Positions 1 to 8,242 of a stretch of DNA of 64,000 bases are shown here, in pieces. A program made the translations under genes and the position numbers. This stretch comes from Ruminococcus flavefaciens MA2007 (lineage in GTDB: Bacteria > Bacillota > Clostridia > Oscillospirales > Ruminococcaceae): positions 1 through 64,000 of the forward strand of contig NZ_JHXF01000013.1 in assembly GCF_000621845.1 (NCBI RefSeq), read 5' to 3'. Under the pieces are notes generated by a model, which was given only the letters and a program-made list of their open reading frames with translations, ran no database searches and was not told the origin of the DNA. Every line of letters begins with the position of its first letter. Positions within the stretch are counted from its first letter, which is position 1.

Positions 1-587
1 ACAGTATTGTCGTCGCTGAGGTAGTCCTCGCCCCATACGCTCTGAAAGATGTTGGCTTTCGACCAGAGCTTTGTGGGATTGCCGAGCATGAGCTCAAGTA
101 TTGCGAACTCCTTGCTTGTGAGGCTGAGAGCCTTTCCGCAGACCTCTGCTGTACCTGCTGTCACGTCTATGGTCAGGTTCTTGAATGTGAGTATTCTGGA
201 TACGGACTGCTTATCGGATCCCCTGTCATAACGGCGAAGTACCGCTTCAACGCGGACAAGGAGCTCGTCAAGGTCAAAGGGCTTTGTGATATAATCATCT
301 GCTCCCATGCGTATCAGGTCTATCTTTGAGCTTGTCTCGCTTTTTGCCGATACCACAATAACAGGTATGTCTGAGAACTCCCGTATCTTCTGCAATACCA
401 TGTCTCCGCTCTGAAAAGGGAGCATAAGGTCAAGTATCAGCAATGAAAGTTCTGTATTTTCGCGTACCATGCGCACTGCGTCGAGACCGTTCAGTGCCGA
501 CAACATTTTATAGCCCTGTGAGGAGAGATATTCGCAGATAAGGCGGTTTATCTCTTTGTCGTCCTCGGCTGTAAGTATCATTCTCAT
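1..587 (-). CDS. OmpR/PhoB-type response regulator, cut by left edge
   Basis: Two-component response regulator that would switch transcription when phosphorylated by a partner histidine kinase (not in the window). The receiver domain fills about residues 3-118: acidic pair near residue 10, the phospho-acceptor Asp in LILDLMLP near 53, and the conserved Lys in the TKPFD motif near 103. A winged-helix DNA-binding domain follows (SLTSKEFAILELML, then SVWGEDY) and runs off the window, so the C-terminus is missing. The ATG at 587 has GGAGGGG about six bases upstream. Family assignment is firm; the regulated process cannot be told. Confidence 0.93.
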   Translation of the reverse strand, partial: MRMILTAEDDKEINRLICEYLSSQGYKMLSALNGLDAVRMVRENTELSLLILDLMLPFQSGDMVLQKIREFSDIPVIVVSAKSETSSKIDLIRMGADDYITKPFDLDELLVRVEAVLRRYDRGSDKQSVSRILTFKNLTIDVTAGTAEVCGKALSLTSKEFAILELMLGNPTKLWSKANIFQSVWGEDYLSDDNT

Positions 588-691
588 GGTATTCCCCTCC
601 GAAAAATCAACATTTTAATTATTATAACATAACCTGACGGAAAGGTCAATTAGAGAAAAAGGACGAATGTGCATTTGATTTAAGGTAAAAG

Positions 692-718
692 AAAAACCGC
701 AGAATTAACTGCGGTTTT
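692..718. terminator. Bidirectional rho-independent terminator
   Basis: AAAACCGCAG, a six-base AATTAA loop, then CTGCGGTTTT. It has T-runs on both sides and lies just past the stop of the SDR fusion gene. Confidence 0.85.
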
Positions 719-722
719 ATTA

Positions 723-2183
723 TCATTTCAGCTCCCAGCCGTTATCGCCGTGATATATCATCAGTTTGGTCATACCGCCGTCGATGCAGATATTCTCGCC
801 TGTGATGAAGCCTGCCTTGTCGGAGCAGAGGAACATCACCATATTGGCGATATCCATTGGATTTCCCACACGTCCGCAGGGCTGCTGATATGCATCGGGA
901 CCGTCATAGACCTTGTAGGACGTATCGATCCAGCCAGGAGAGATAGAGTTCACACGCACCTTTCCTGCAAGGCTAACCGCAAGAGCATGAGTGAGGGCTG
1001 CTATTCCGCCTTTCGCTGCCGTGTAGCTCTCGGTCTGAGGCTGGCTCATACGGTCTCGTGAAGACGAAATATTGATGATACTGCCGCCTTTGTTGAAGTG
1101 AGGAGCGAACAGCTTCGACAGATAAAACGGCGCAGTCACGCCCACTGACAGCGCATACTGGAAATCCTCATAGCTGCACTCGTCAACGCCTTTCATCAGC
1201 GGCAGAGCGTTGTTCACGAGGAAGTCGATGTGTCCGTGCTGAGCTATGACCTGCTTTGCGAATTTTTCAAGCACGGTCTTGTCTGAAATATCGCCGACGA
1301 AGTGGTCTCCCTCGGCTTTGTCGATAACGCACACCGCCGCACCGTTTCTGCGGAACTCCTCGGCTATGCACTTGCCTATCCCGTTTGCGCCGCCTGTTAC
1401 TACGGCTACTTTGTTTTTGAATATATCGCTGGTTATTGAAGCTTTTTTCACATCAGAAAAAGTGCAAAACGGTTTGTTATCATTAGAGGAATTCTTAACT
1501 AATTCTGCAATCAAACTTCTGATAGTATTGTGAGTATGTTCATCTTTGCTGATAATAAAATAATCTCTGACCGAAAATCTGCGGAATGTTACGACCTGTA
1601 TCAAATCCCGTTCAGCACCTGCTTCACTACCCAGTTTTTCAATGACTTCATTGAAATATATGTCTTCCTTTTTGCGGCTGCGATGATTATAAATAATCAC
1701 AGCTTTATTCTGTGAAAGGTAATCCTTGACCTCGCTGTAATAAGTGTATTTCACGCTTTGAGGTGAACCTGTTTTTACCGAATTGCAGATAAGCCCATTA
1801 TCGGGGTCAAGAAAAACAACATCACACTTTCCAAGCTTTTTCAAAGCGGCGCTATGCCATTTTTCACGTTTCGCATTTTCTCTCGGAACAAGCTTGTTAT
1901 AGTAAACTGTATTATTTATCAATTTCAACTTTTCAAGCATTTCAATGGAATGATTGTCTTTCAAAGTTTCAAGAGCGGAAGCAAGTTTATCATCGAATTC
2001 TTTTACACTTTTAAAATCACGATACTTTCCGTCTTCCTGCTTGAACTTGCCGTCCTTGTCACGCTCAAAATCAAGCTCTCCGGGATTGTACCAGTTTATA
2101 CCGATACTGAATTTTTCAGACAACTTCCGAAGCAGTCCGAGTTTTCCATAGTCTCCGATATCGCCTGCGTATCTGTCCTGCAT
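723..2183 (-). CDS. Fusion of an uncharacterised domain with a short-chain dehydrogenase/reductase
   Basis: 486 residues. Residues 1 to about 240 form a domain starting MQDRYAGDIGDYGK with a VVFLDPDNGL strand and NHRSRK further on. I recognise the opening motif as that of a stand-alone uncharacterised bacterial family and cannot name a function; DPDNG recalls methyltransferase-like folds, which is only a guess. From about 257 it is a classical SDR: VTGGANGIG cofactor loop, NNA, an ISSS catalytic Ser, and YTAAK (Tyr/Lys). The C-terminal part is full length for an SDR and should be an NAD(P)-dependent oxidoreductase. The start is the second in-frame Met because GGAGGG lies five bases before it; the longer frame overlaps the upstream gene. 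A natural fusion or a lost stop codon are both possible. Confidence 0.8.
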   Translation of the reverse strand: MQDRYAGDIGDYGKLGLLRKLSEKFSIGINWYNPGELDFERDKDGKFKQEDGKYRDFKSVKEFDDKLASALETLKDNHSIEMLEKLKLINNTVYYNKLVPRENAKREKWHSAALKKLGKCDVVFLDPDNGLICNSVKTGSPQSVKYTYYSEVKDYLSQNKAVIIYNHRSRKKEDIYFNEVIEKLGSEAGAERDLIQVVTFRRFSVRDYFIISKDEHTHNTIRSLIAELVKNSSNDNKPFCTFSDVKKASITSDIFKNKVAVVTGGANGIGKCIAEEFRRNGAAVCVIDKAEGDHFVGDISDKTVLEKFAKQVIAQHGHIDFLVNNALPLMKGVDECSYEDFQYALSVGVTAPFYLSKLFAPHFNKGGSIINISSSRDRMSQPQTESYTAAKGGIAALTHALAVSLAGKVRVNSISPGWIDTSYKVYDGPDAYQQPCGRVGNPMDIANMVMFLCSDKAGFITGENICIDGGMTKLMIYHGDNGWELK

Positions 2184-2194
2184 ATTATCCCTCC

Positions 2195-2857
2195 TTATTC
2201 TATCAGCCATTTTATGCCCTTTGCAATCCGCTTCTCGGGCTCATTGAAATGTCCGCCGTCGTTCCATTCAAGGATATGACGGGACACGTTTTTATCGCCG
2301 CACACAAGCTCATACTGCCTGCGAGTGCAGTCCCCGACAGTCGCCATAATACGGTCCCGAGCCTTTTCCTCGCGGTCGCCGAGACTGAGATAAACGAAGC
2401 TGTTCTGCGGTGCGGTATGGCTCTCAGCGTAGCCTATCCAGTCCCCGAACCACAGCGAGCCCGAACAGCTGATAACTCCGCTGAACGCCTGACTTTCATA
2501 GAACACCCACAGGCTGAAAAGTCCTGCGAGGGAGTATCCGCAGAGGACACGCTTTCCCGTGAGACCGTACTCCTTTTCACAGTATGTAACACATTTGTTC
2601 ACAAGCCAGTCCAGCGTTGAGCGTCCGCCGCCCGAAAAGGACATTTTCTTGTTGAGCGTGAACTCCCACGGCGAGAAGTCGGCGTTCCAGTCCTCGACCT
2701 CATAAACAACATAGTTACACTTTACGCCCTCACACAGTGCAAGGACTTTTTCAATAGTTTCGGAGCTGTTTTTCATCTCGCCCCAGTATATCGTAGGCAG
2801 GTCAGCACCGTTTATTATAATATGGCAGGTTCTGCCGTTAATATTGATCATTTCCAT
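2195..2857 (-). CDS. Putative esterase, alpha/beta-hydrolase fold
   Basis: About 220 residues, resembling the bacterial esterase D/enterochelin esterase-like family. GYSLAG holds the nucleophile Ser, and a late DGGH supplies the likely catalytic His. There is no signal peptide, so a cytoplasmic hydrolase is expected; the substrate is unknown. It overlaps the upstream acetyltransferase gene by about 20 bases and is followed closely by the SDR fusion gene, so the three are probably co-transcribed. Start: ATG at 2857, with GGAG five bases upstream inside the preceding gene; the next in-frame ATG (2851) is also possible. Confidence 0.75.
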   Translation of the reverse strand: MEMININGRTCHIIINGADLPTIYWGEMKNSSETIEKVLALCEGVKCNYVVYEVEDWNADFSPWEFTLNKKMSFSGGGRSTLDWLVNKCVTYCEKEYGLTGKRVLCGYSLAGLFSLWVFYESQAFSGVISCSGSLWFGDWIGYAESHTAPQNSFVYLSLGDREEKARDRIMATVGDCTRRQYELVCGDKNVSRHILEWNDGGHFNEPEKRIAKGIKWLIE

Positions 2858-3302
2858 TTTTCTCCATGTACACAAATTCAAGTTCGTCATTTATCACTTT
2901 TCGAGCGAATATCGTATGGCCAAGTTTCTGATACAGACGGATATTATCAAGGCTTCTTGTACTTGTGAAAAGTTCATAGCGCTTATCAGGAAAGTATCCT
3001 TCAATCTCGGACAGTAGCCTTGAACCATAGCCTTTATGTCGGTGATGGGGGTGTACCATAAGCTTGCCGATATAAACTGTTCCGTTGCTTTCTTTTGCGC
3101 GGACAGAGCCGATAATAGTATTTTTGTCATCAGTCATTTTCAATATTACGCCGCTATCCCACTCCTCGATGACTTCATCAATAGTCTGTTTCAGCGGAGG
3201 AATGTCTCTGCTGCCGAACAGAGCTGCTTCGCTCTGATAGGCAAGGTATTGAAGTTGCAATATCTCTTGCAGATCAATACGTTCAGCTTTTTTATTATAC
3301 AC
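2838..3302 (-). CDS. GNAT family N-acetyltransferase
   Basis: About 154 residues. The acetyl-CoA-binding signature VHPHHRHKGYGSRLL (R/Q-x-x-G-x-G/A type) is near residue 90, followed by a typical RLYQKLGH helix. Transfers an acetyl group from acetyl-CoA to an amine; the acceptor is not predictable. No ATG is available in frame. The GTG at 3302 lies nine bases after GGAG, and a TTG two codons earlier (3308) is only three bases from it, so I prefer GTG. It probably forms an operon with the downstream esterase. Confidence 0.85.
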   Translation of the reverse strand: MYNKKAERIDLQEILQLQYLAYQSEAALFGSRDIPPLKQTIDEVIEEWDSGVILKMTDDKNTIIGSVRAKESNGTVYIGKLMVHPHHRHKGYGSRLLSEIEGYFPDKRYELFTSTRSLDNIRLYQKLGHTIFARKVINDELEFVYMEKNGNDQY

Positions 3303-3314
3303 ATACAAATTCTC

Positions 3315-3851
3315 CTATATTGAATTTCCAAGCTCATACGCTTCTTTCAGTGCGGAGCTACCTTCGATATCACCGATGTCCTTGACTCCGCGTACCAGTA
3401 CTGTACCGATACTTTTAAGCTTGAAGAAGTCCAGCACCATTTGGTACTGCATGACTATGGGTTCAAACAGATTCGGAAGCTTTGCTGCTCCCACAAGAAG
3501 AAGTCCAAGTTTTTTGATGTGGAATGTGTTCCGCATGGGAGTGTGGAGCCTGTCCACGATTGCTTTCAGTTGTGCGCTGATACCGTAGAAATATACAGGC
3601 GAAGCGACTACAACAATGTCCGCATTCCGCAGCTTTTCATATATCTGCACCATGTCATCATCCTGAAAGCATTGATTTCCCTCGCGTGTAAAACAGCTGT
3701 TGCAGCCAATGCAGGGATTCACATTATAGTCGGCAACTGACACTATCTCCACGTTATTATTCTTTGCAGCGCCTTCTGCAAAGCTTTGTGCCAACCGCGC
3801 AGTATTGCCGTTTTTTCTCACACTGCCAACAAGAATTACTATGTTGCTCAA
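3315..3851 (-). CDS. Flavodoxin-fold NAD(P)H-dependent FMN reductase/iron-sulfur flavoprotein-like
   Basis: About 178 residues. The N-terminal SVRKNGNTARLA is the FMN phosphate loop of the NADPH-dependent FMN reductase family. CIGCNSCFTREGNQC is a compact cysteine cluster like that of archaeal/clostridial iron-sulfur flavoproteins. ASPVYFYGISAQLKA contacts the flavin. Likely a cytosolic flavin-dependent electron-transfer protein. Chosen start: TTG at 3851 giving a natural MSNIVILVGS beginning, with AGAGG eight bases upstream; the longer reading frame has no ribosome binding site. It lies 12 bases upstream of the acetyltransferase gene, so co-transcription is likely. Confidence 0.85.
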   Translation of the reverse strand: MSNIVILVGSVRKNGNTARLAQSFAEGAAKNNNVEIVSVADYNVNPCIGCNSCFTREGNQCFQDDDMVQIYEKLRNADIVVVASPVYFYGISAQLKAIVDRLHTPMRNTFHIKKLGLLLVGAAKLPNLFEPIVMQYQMVLDFFKLKSIGTVLVRGVKDIGDIEGSSALKEAYELGNSI

Positions 3852-3939
3852 CTTCAACACCTCTCTTTTCAATTATTATAACTGAAAAAATGCAGTTTTT
3901 CAAGATTAATTTGTGAACAGACAACTGCATAAATGATTA

Positions 3940-3969
3940 CCCCGAAACGATTTACTAATCGCTTCGAGG
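3940..3969 (-). terminator. Hairpin after the tRNA array
   Basis: On the minus strand CCTCGAAGCGATT pairs with AAATCGTTTCGGGG around a 3-base loop, downstream of the last tRNA. The T-tract is weak, so its role as tRNA-operon terminator is inferred from position. Confidence 0.5.
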
Positions 3970-4043
3970 AGATTTAGGGAATGTTGAATTCAAGTTTTTA
4001 TAGCGGTCGCACTGAGATTTGCCAGTTAGGCTTATGCGACCAT

Positions 4044-4120
4044 TGGTGACGGATGTGGGAGTTGAACCCGACATTTAGAGGTTGAGAGCCTCTTGTCCTG
4101 ACCTGTTAGACGAATCCGCC
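4044..4120 (-). tRNA. tRNA-Glu (CTC), encoded CCA; T-stem imperfect
   Basis: Acceptor GGCGGAT pairs with ATCCGTC (one G-U), the D arm is GTCT...GGAC, and the anticodon stem AGAGG/CCTCT encloses loop CTCTCAA with anticodon CTC. CCA is encoded. The T-stem TCGGG against CCCAC has two mismatches at its outer end, unusual for a working tRNA. Confidence 0.85.
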
Positions 4121-4156
4121 ATATGTCTCCGCTCAAAAACTGGCGGAGATTATTAT

Positions 4157-4247
4157 TGGTGGGCAAGGTAGGAATTGAACCTACGATGTTTACCGCAAGG
4201 GTGGCGGATTTACAGTCCGCTGCAATCGCCGCTATGCATACTTGCCC
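4157..4247 (-). tRNA. tRNA-Tyr (GTA), encoded CCA
   Basis: Acceptor GGGCAAG pairs with CTTGCCC. The anticodon loop CTGTAAA gives GTA, and the long variable arm is expected for bacterial tRNA-Tyr. T arm GTAGGTTCAATTCCTAC is perfect and CCA is encoded. Confidence 0.95.
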
Positions 4248-4345
4248 TTAATTGAAAATGTCGTGTTTCTCGACATTTATATGCGCGGAGGTGTTTCGCG
4301 CTCCGCCAAAAGTGAAACGCGAAACTGCGCGCGCCCGCTCGGCGC

Positions 4346-4420
4346 TGGGGTAATCGAAGAGAATCGAACTCTCATTTTCAGAGCCACAATCTGACGTCCT
4401 TCCATTAGACGACGACTACC
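4346..4420 (-). tRNA. tRNA-His (GTG), encoded CCA
   Basis: Anticodon loop TTGTGGC gives GTG. The extra 5' G(-1) opposite C73, diagnostic of tRNA-His, is present. Acceptor GTAGTCG pairs with CGATTAC. Its first base directly follows the CCA of the upstream tRNA-Glu with no spacer. Confidence 0.94.
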
Positions 4421-4497
4421 TGGTGACGGATAGGGGGATCGAACCCACTATTTAGAGATTGAAAGCCTCTTGTCCTGACCTGTTAGACGAATCCGCC
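4421..4497 (-). tRNA. tRNA-Glu (TTC), encoded CCA
   Basis: Same acceptor and D arm as the CTC copy. Anticodon stem AGAGG/TCTCT encloses loop CTTTCAA with anticodon TTC. T-stem GTGGG against CCCCT has a wobble and one mismatch. It is first in the minus-strand array Glu-His-Tyr-Glu. Confidence 0.92.
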
Positions 4498-4509
4498 ATA
4501 TTTCGTCAC

Positions 4510-4734
4510 TCATATTCGGGTGACGATTATTATTTTATCTATAGGCGTATCAAACATATCCGCCAGTATTATCAGGTTGTCGATAGTGGGAACAGCATCC
4601 CCGCGCATCCACTTGAAGATAGCCTGCGGTGTATTGAAACCGCATCTCGCTTGCACATCGGATATTTTGAAGCCTTTAGATTTTATGATATTTTTGATAT
4701 TATTGCCTGTTGCCTTTACATCAATTATTGGCAT
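4510..4734 (-). CDS. Small XRE-type helix-turn-helix protein
   Basis: 74 residues. An N-terminal MPIIDVKATGNNIKN leads into a Cro/C1-type helix-turn-helix at about residues 20-65 (KISDVQARCGFNTPQAIFKW, then IDNLIILADMFDTPID). Single-domain regulators of this size are common in mobile elements and near tRNA genes; the target is unknown. Start: ATG at 4734 with AAGGAG eleven bases upstream; an upstream in-frame extension has no such site. Its stop lies 13 bases upstream of the first tRNA, on the same strand. Confidence 0.85.
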   Translation of the reverse strand: MPIIDVKATGNNIKNIIKSKGFKISDVQARCGFNTPQAIFKWMRGDAVPTIDNLIILADMFDTPIDKIIIVTRI

Positions 4735-4765
4735 CGTGAGCAACTCCTTTCCTTGTATTATGAAA

Positions 4766-4800
4766 ACAAAAACACCGCCTGCTTGCATACAGACGGTGTT
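4766..4800 (-). terminator. Hairpin with T-run between small ORF and XRE gene
   Basis: Read on the minus strand, AACACCGTCTG pairs with CAGGCGGTGTT (one G-U) around a short loop, followed by TTTTTGTTTTC. It would end or attenuate transcription coming from the small ORF above. Confidence 0.65.
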
Positions 4801-4847
4801 TATCATTTGTATGGATCACAACACAAAGAAAGTGTTCTCCGAAATGA

Positions 4848-4958
4848 CTATCCACTACGTTTATCTGTATGCAGCACAAATAGAGCCTCTTCACTCTCGT
4901 GATAGAAACTTTCCTCATAGTGTTCACTGTACAGATAAACCATAGTAAACTGTTTCAT
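4848..4958 (-). CDS. Possible 36-residue acidic small protein
   Basis: Begins MKQFTMVYLYSEHYEESFYH and ends SGSTOP after TDKRSG. The ATG is ten bases after AAGGAG, a good ribosome binding site. The product is rich in Glu, His and Tyr, with no domain I recognise. It lies upstream of the XRE gene on the same strand with a terminator-like hairpin between. Reality as a gene rests on the ribosome binding site alone. Confidence 0.35.
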   Translation of the reverse strand: MKQFTMVYLYSEHYEESFYHESEEALFVLHTDKRSG

Positions 4959-5295
4959 TTCGGGTAACTCCTTTCGTAATTATTCTTGTTACAGAGGTCG
5001 TCCTGCGACCTTTTCTGTTCTGACTTTACCTGTATTATAACATAGCTTTTTGAAGAAATCAAGTAAACTACAGGTATATTTTTATAAAATATAGAGAGTT
5101 GATAAGATATAATGCTGTTCAAAATAGAATGAAACCGCTTATCATTCAATCATTGCCTTTTCAAATCTATGATAAATTGCATAGTGACACTATCACAACA
5201 TACATAACTGCTATTGCTATAAAATTACCGTCAAGGAAAAGCCTGCGTATCTCGTCGTTTTGATATCCAAAGATTCTGAACAAGGCTATCGGAAA
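4959..5295. other. Intergenic, no gene recognised
   Basis: AT-rich; short frames here have neither ribosome binding sites nor recognisable protein sequence. No clear promoter was found by eye. Confidence 0.4.
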
Positions 5296-6675
5296 TCACA
5301 GAGCGTGTTTCGACATTTTTCTGAATTCATCTTTCAGTAATACAACAGCTAATGAGAACGACAACAGATCAGACATCATCTGTGCATACATGACGCCGTC
5401 TAGGCCAAAGAATAACGGCATTATCAGCAGAAGCGGAACGCGAAAGACAAGCTGCTTTGTAAACGAAAGTATCGTTCCTTTTGATGCTTTTTCAATGGCT
5501 GGAAAAAAAGTGACCGAACATATCTGCACACCGTTTATAAAAGTGAAAAACAGGTATTTTCTCATAAAACTTACTGCAAATCCAAGGTACAATTCATCGT
5601 CTGATGTACTGCCGAACAAACTTATGAGCGGTTTAGGAAAGAACTCAAATAAAATCCACATTATAGCTGAAATTATAATCGCTGACTTCATAAACAATCT
5701 TATGGCATCACGCACCCGATCGTATTTTTCAGCACCGTAATTATAGCTGCATATCGGCTGTGCACCATTTATCAAACCGTTTATCATAGCAAAGAAAATA
5801 ACGCTTGTCTTCATTACGATACCGGCAGCAGCAATGGGAGTATCTCCGCCATAAATGCTCTTTTCACCATAAGCTCTTAGCGTATTGTTCATCACGATCT
5901 GAACAAGTAGATTTGAAAACTGAAAAATAAAGGCATTGAAGCCCAGTTTGCATATGTACCCCATCTCTTTCCATATCGAAATAAAGTCCGAAAGTTCATA
6001 TCTCACAGACTTGAAATGCGCGAAATACACAGCCATCATCAGCGCTGATAATAGCTGACTGATAACTGTCGCCCATGCAGCACCCTTGATACCCAAATCT
6101 AATACAAAGATAAAAATCGGATCAAGAATCAAATTCAGCATCGCGCCTGAAATAACAGCAGCCATTGAATAACCGGGACTTCTGTCGGCTCGGATAAGCG
6201 GATTTATACCTGTTGAAAACCTCAGAAAAGGTATTCCGAATGAGGTTATCCTTGCATATTCTGCTGCATATGGCATAATATTATCAGTAGTCCCGAACAA
6301 TATAAGCAAAGGCTCAAGAAATATCCGCACAAGACTACTGATAATCACTCCACTTATAACGAGCATTACTGCGGCTGTACCTGCAATGCTTCATGCTCTT
6401 CTTTCATTCTTTTTTCCAAGCTCCAGGTTGAAGCCTGCCGCCGAACCCAGTCCTGCCATAAGACCTATTGCCATACATATGGTAGTCAGCGGAAACGAAA
6501 CATTAGTGGAAGCATTTCCAAGCTTTCCGATACCATGTCCAATGAATATCTGGTCAACGATATTATAAAGAGCATTGACAACATTTGCTATAATTGCAGG
6601 AACAGCAAGACACAGCAGCAGTGATCCTATCGTTTTTGTACCAAGAGAATTTTCTGTTGTTTTTATTTTTGACAT
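5296..6675 (-). pseudogene. MATE family efflux transporter interrupted by one in-frame TGA
   Basis: Residues 1-94 (MSKIKTTENSLGTKTIGSLL, then VVNALYNIVDQIFIGHGIG) are the MATE N-terminus. A TGA at 6391-6393 follows ELGKKNERRA. Without any frameshift the same frame continues SIAGTAAVMLVISGV and on for the remaining 356+ residues (GAQPICSYNYGAEKYDRV is the C-lobe MATE motif). Total about 460 codons is normal family length, with 12 predicted membrane helices. The family exports cationic drugs or metabolites using Na+ or H+ gradients. The sense codon was probably CGA (Arg), common at this point. A single nonsense mutation, a sequencing error or UGA readthrough remain open; the downstream part has no obvious ribosome binding site. 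Confidence 0.85.
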
Positions 6676-6924
6676 TATATCACTTCCGATATTCTCCTGA
6701 AAAAATATCACTAACTGAGAACACCTTTATTGTATCATATTTAATAAAAAGAATCAACTATCTAATGTTCAGAATATTTCACAATAATGATAAAATATTT
6801 TTATCAGGATAAATCAAAACGCCTCTATATTCAATACATTTAGTATACTTTATCTAATTCATCATTTCCTGTTTTCAAAAATAAAAATATCTGTGAATGT
6901 GTAGTAAACATCGCAGAATCTATA

Positions 6925-6954
6925 TTGACAAACGCATTCCGCCTATGATATAAT
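6925..6954 (+). promoter_or_regulatory. Consensus sigma-A promoter
   Basis: TTGACA, an 18-base spacer, then TATAAT preceded by TGA. It lies about 55 bases before the hydrolase start. Confidence 0.85.
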
Positions 6955-7007
6955 ACTTATAAAGGAATTACTATTTGTACAATTTTATACTTAGGAGGCT
7001 GCTGATA

Positions 7008-7802
7008 ATGTTATATAACACATTTATTACTGCTGAGAACGGCAATACCGAAACGATAGTGCTGCTACATGGTTTTGGCGGCAATTCACGTATCTGGAAA
7101 TATCAGATTCCTCTGCTTTCTAAGTATTTCAATGTGCTTACTGTTGATCTGCCCAGCCACAACGAAGGGAATCTGCGGCTTTCGCAGATTGATGTTACTC
7201 TGGATGCAATCAGCAAAGAGATACTCGCTGTCTGTGATATGCATAACGTCCGCAATGCTATATTCATGGGCGTTTCACTGGGCACAGTCTTTGTGAAGTA
7301 TATAGAGGCTTTTTATCCTGAGTATGTAAAATTCGGTATTCTGGTTGGTGCAGTCGCAACAGTCAATACACTTCTGCACGGCTGTGCTAAGCTGTTTTCA
7401 AAAATAGGTGATAAACTTCCATTTGTAGCTGTCTATCATGTTTTCAGCTGGATAATAATGCCCGGCAAGCGCAATCAGGAAAGCCGCAGTATTTTCAGGA
7501 AATGTGCTATCGCACTAAATAAACAGGAATTCAAGCTTTATATGCATATTTTCAATCAGGCATTCCGTTTCAGCAAGATGTTTGAAAAGGAATATCACCC
7601 TGAAAACACCTATATTTCAGGTATGCTGGATTCATGTTTTTTGCGCCGCACCATTCTTGAAGCACAGCGTTCTTGTGGACGTATGATACAGATGGTTTCC
7701 TGCGGCCATGTTTGCAATATTGTTCATAAGGAACGCTTCAACACGATCATGCTTGAACTGCTTGAACAGCATCAGAAACTCTCAGCGGAAGCCGCCTTTT
7801 AA
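7008..7802 (+). CDS. Alpha/beta hydrolase
   Basis: 264 residues. VLLHGFGGNSRIWKYQ carries the HGFGG oxyanion-hole motif, GVSLGT the nucleophilic Ser elbow near residue 98, and SCGHVCNIVHKERF the catalytic His near the C-terminus. This is the prolyl-aminopeptidase/haloperoxidase-like layout of small cytosolic hydrolases; substrate unknown. The stretch after residue 200 (YISGMLDSC) is where the acidic residue would sit. AGGAGG eight bases before ATG 7008 fixes the start over an upstream in-frame ATG. It is a single-gene unit between its own consensus promoter and a strong terminator. Confidence 0.9.
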   Translation: MLYNTFITAENGNTETIVLLHGFGGNSRIWKYQIPLLSKYFNVLTVDLPSHNEGNLRLSQIDVTLDAISKEILAVCDMHNVRNAIFMGVSLGTVFVKYIEAFYPEYVKFGILVGAVATVNTLLHGCAKLFSKIGDKLPFVAVYHVFSWIIMPGKRNQESRSIFRKCAIALNKQEFKLYMHIFNQAFRFSKMFEKEYHPENTYISGMLDSCFLRRTILEAQRSCGRMIQMVSCGHVCNIVHKERFNTIMLELLEQHQKLSAEAAF

Positions 7803-7950
7803 GCAGGCGGATCTTGGATATATTCTTTTTCATATTTATTGGCTCTTTCAGAGAAATTATAATGCTTTTTACGAATATTATATCACATTCTCTCAATCAA
7901 AAAAAGATTCAATGAAAGAATTCCCGAACAAAAAGACTTTTTTTATCAGA

Positions 7951-7984
7951 AACAGCCTGTACAGTTAAGTACAGGCTGTTTTAT
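7951..7984 (+). terminator. Rho-independent terminator
   Basis: AACAGCCTGTAC and GTACAGGCTGTT form a perfect 12-bp stem with a 6-base loop, then TTATATTT. It ends the hydrolase transcript. Confidence 0.88.
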
Positions 7985-7994
7985 ATTTGTGCCG

Positions 7995-8029
7995 ATTACA
8001 GAATTGTAATTAAATTACAGAATTGTAAT
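7995..8029. repeat. Two tandem copies of a 16-bp dyad, possible operator
   Basis: ATTACAGAATTGTAAT occurs at 7995-8010 and again at 8014-8029 (19-base period, about two helical turns). Each copy has ATTACA/TGTAAT arms. The pair lies about 215 bases before the PI-PLC-like gene with no other gene between, so it may regulate that gene. Confidence 0.55.
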
Positions 8030-8242
8030 TCTGCACATAAAACTAAAGAAATATGCTATCATGTAATCACACCAAGAGAACCAACAAATGATACAAACAG
8101 CTGTATAATTGCAGCTGATGTAATAAACATCTTTCATATCTTATGTTAAGCATGAGGTCAGAATGCTAAACCAAAGGATAAAAAGATCCAGCACGAAAAC
8201 AAACAATACTTATTCTATAAAATTTAAAAGGAGGTCCATATT

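Noticed and set aside
4721..4927. 68-residue frame MNTMRKVSITRVKRLY
   Set aside because: No ribosome binding site, runs through a terminator-like hairpin, and overlaps a better-supported 36-residue frame.
5296..6675. Selenocysteine insertion at the in-frame TGA of the MATE gene
   Set aside because: No selenoprotein is known in this family at this point, and the natural residue there is typically Arg; no convincing stem-loop was seen after the TGA.
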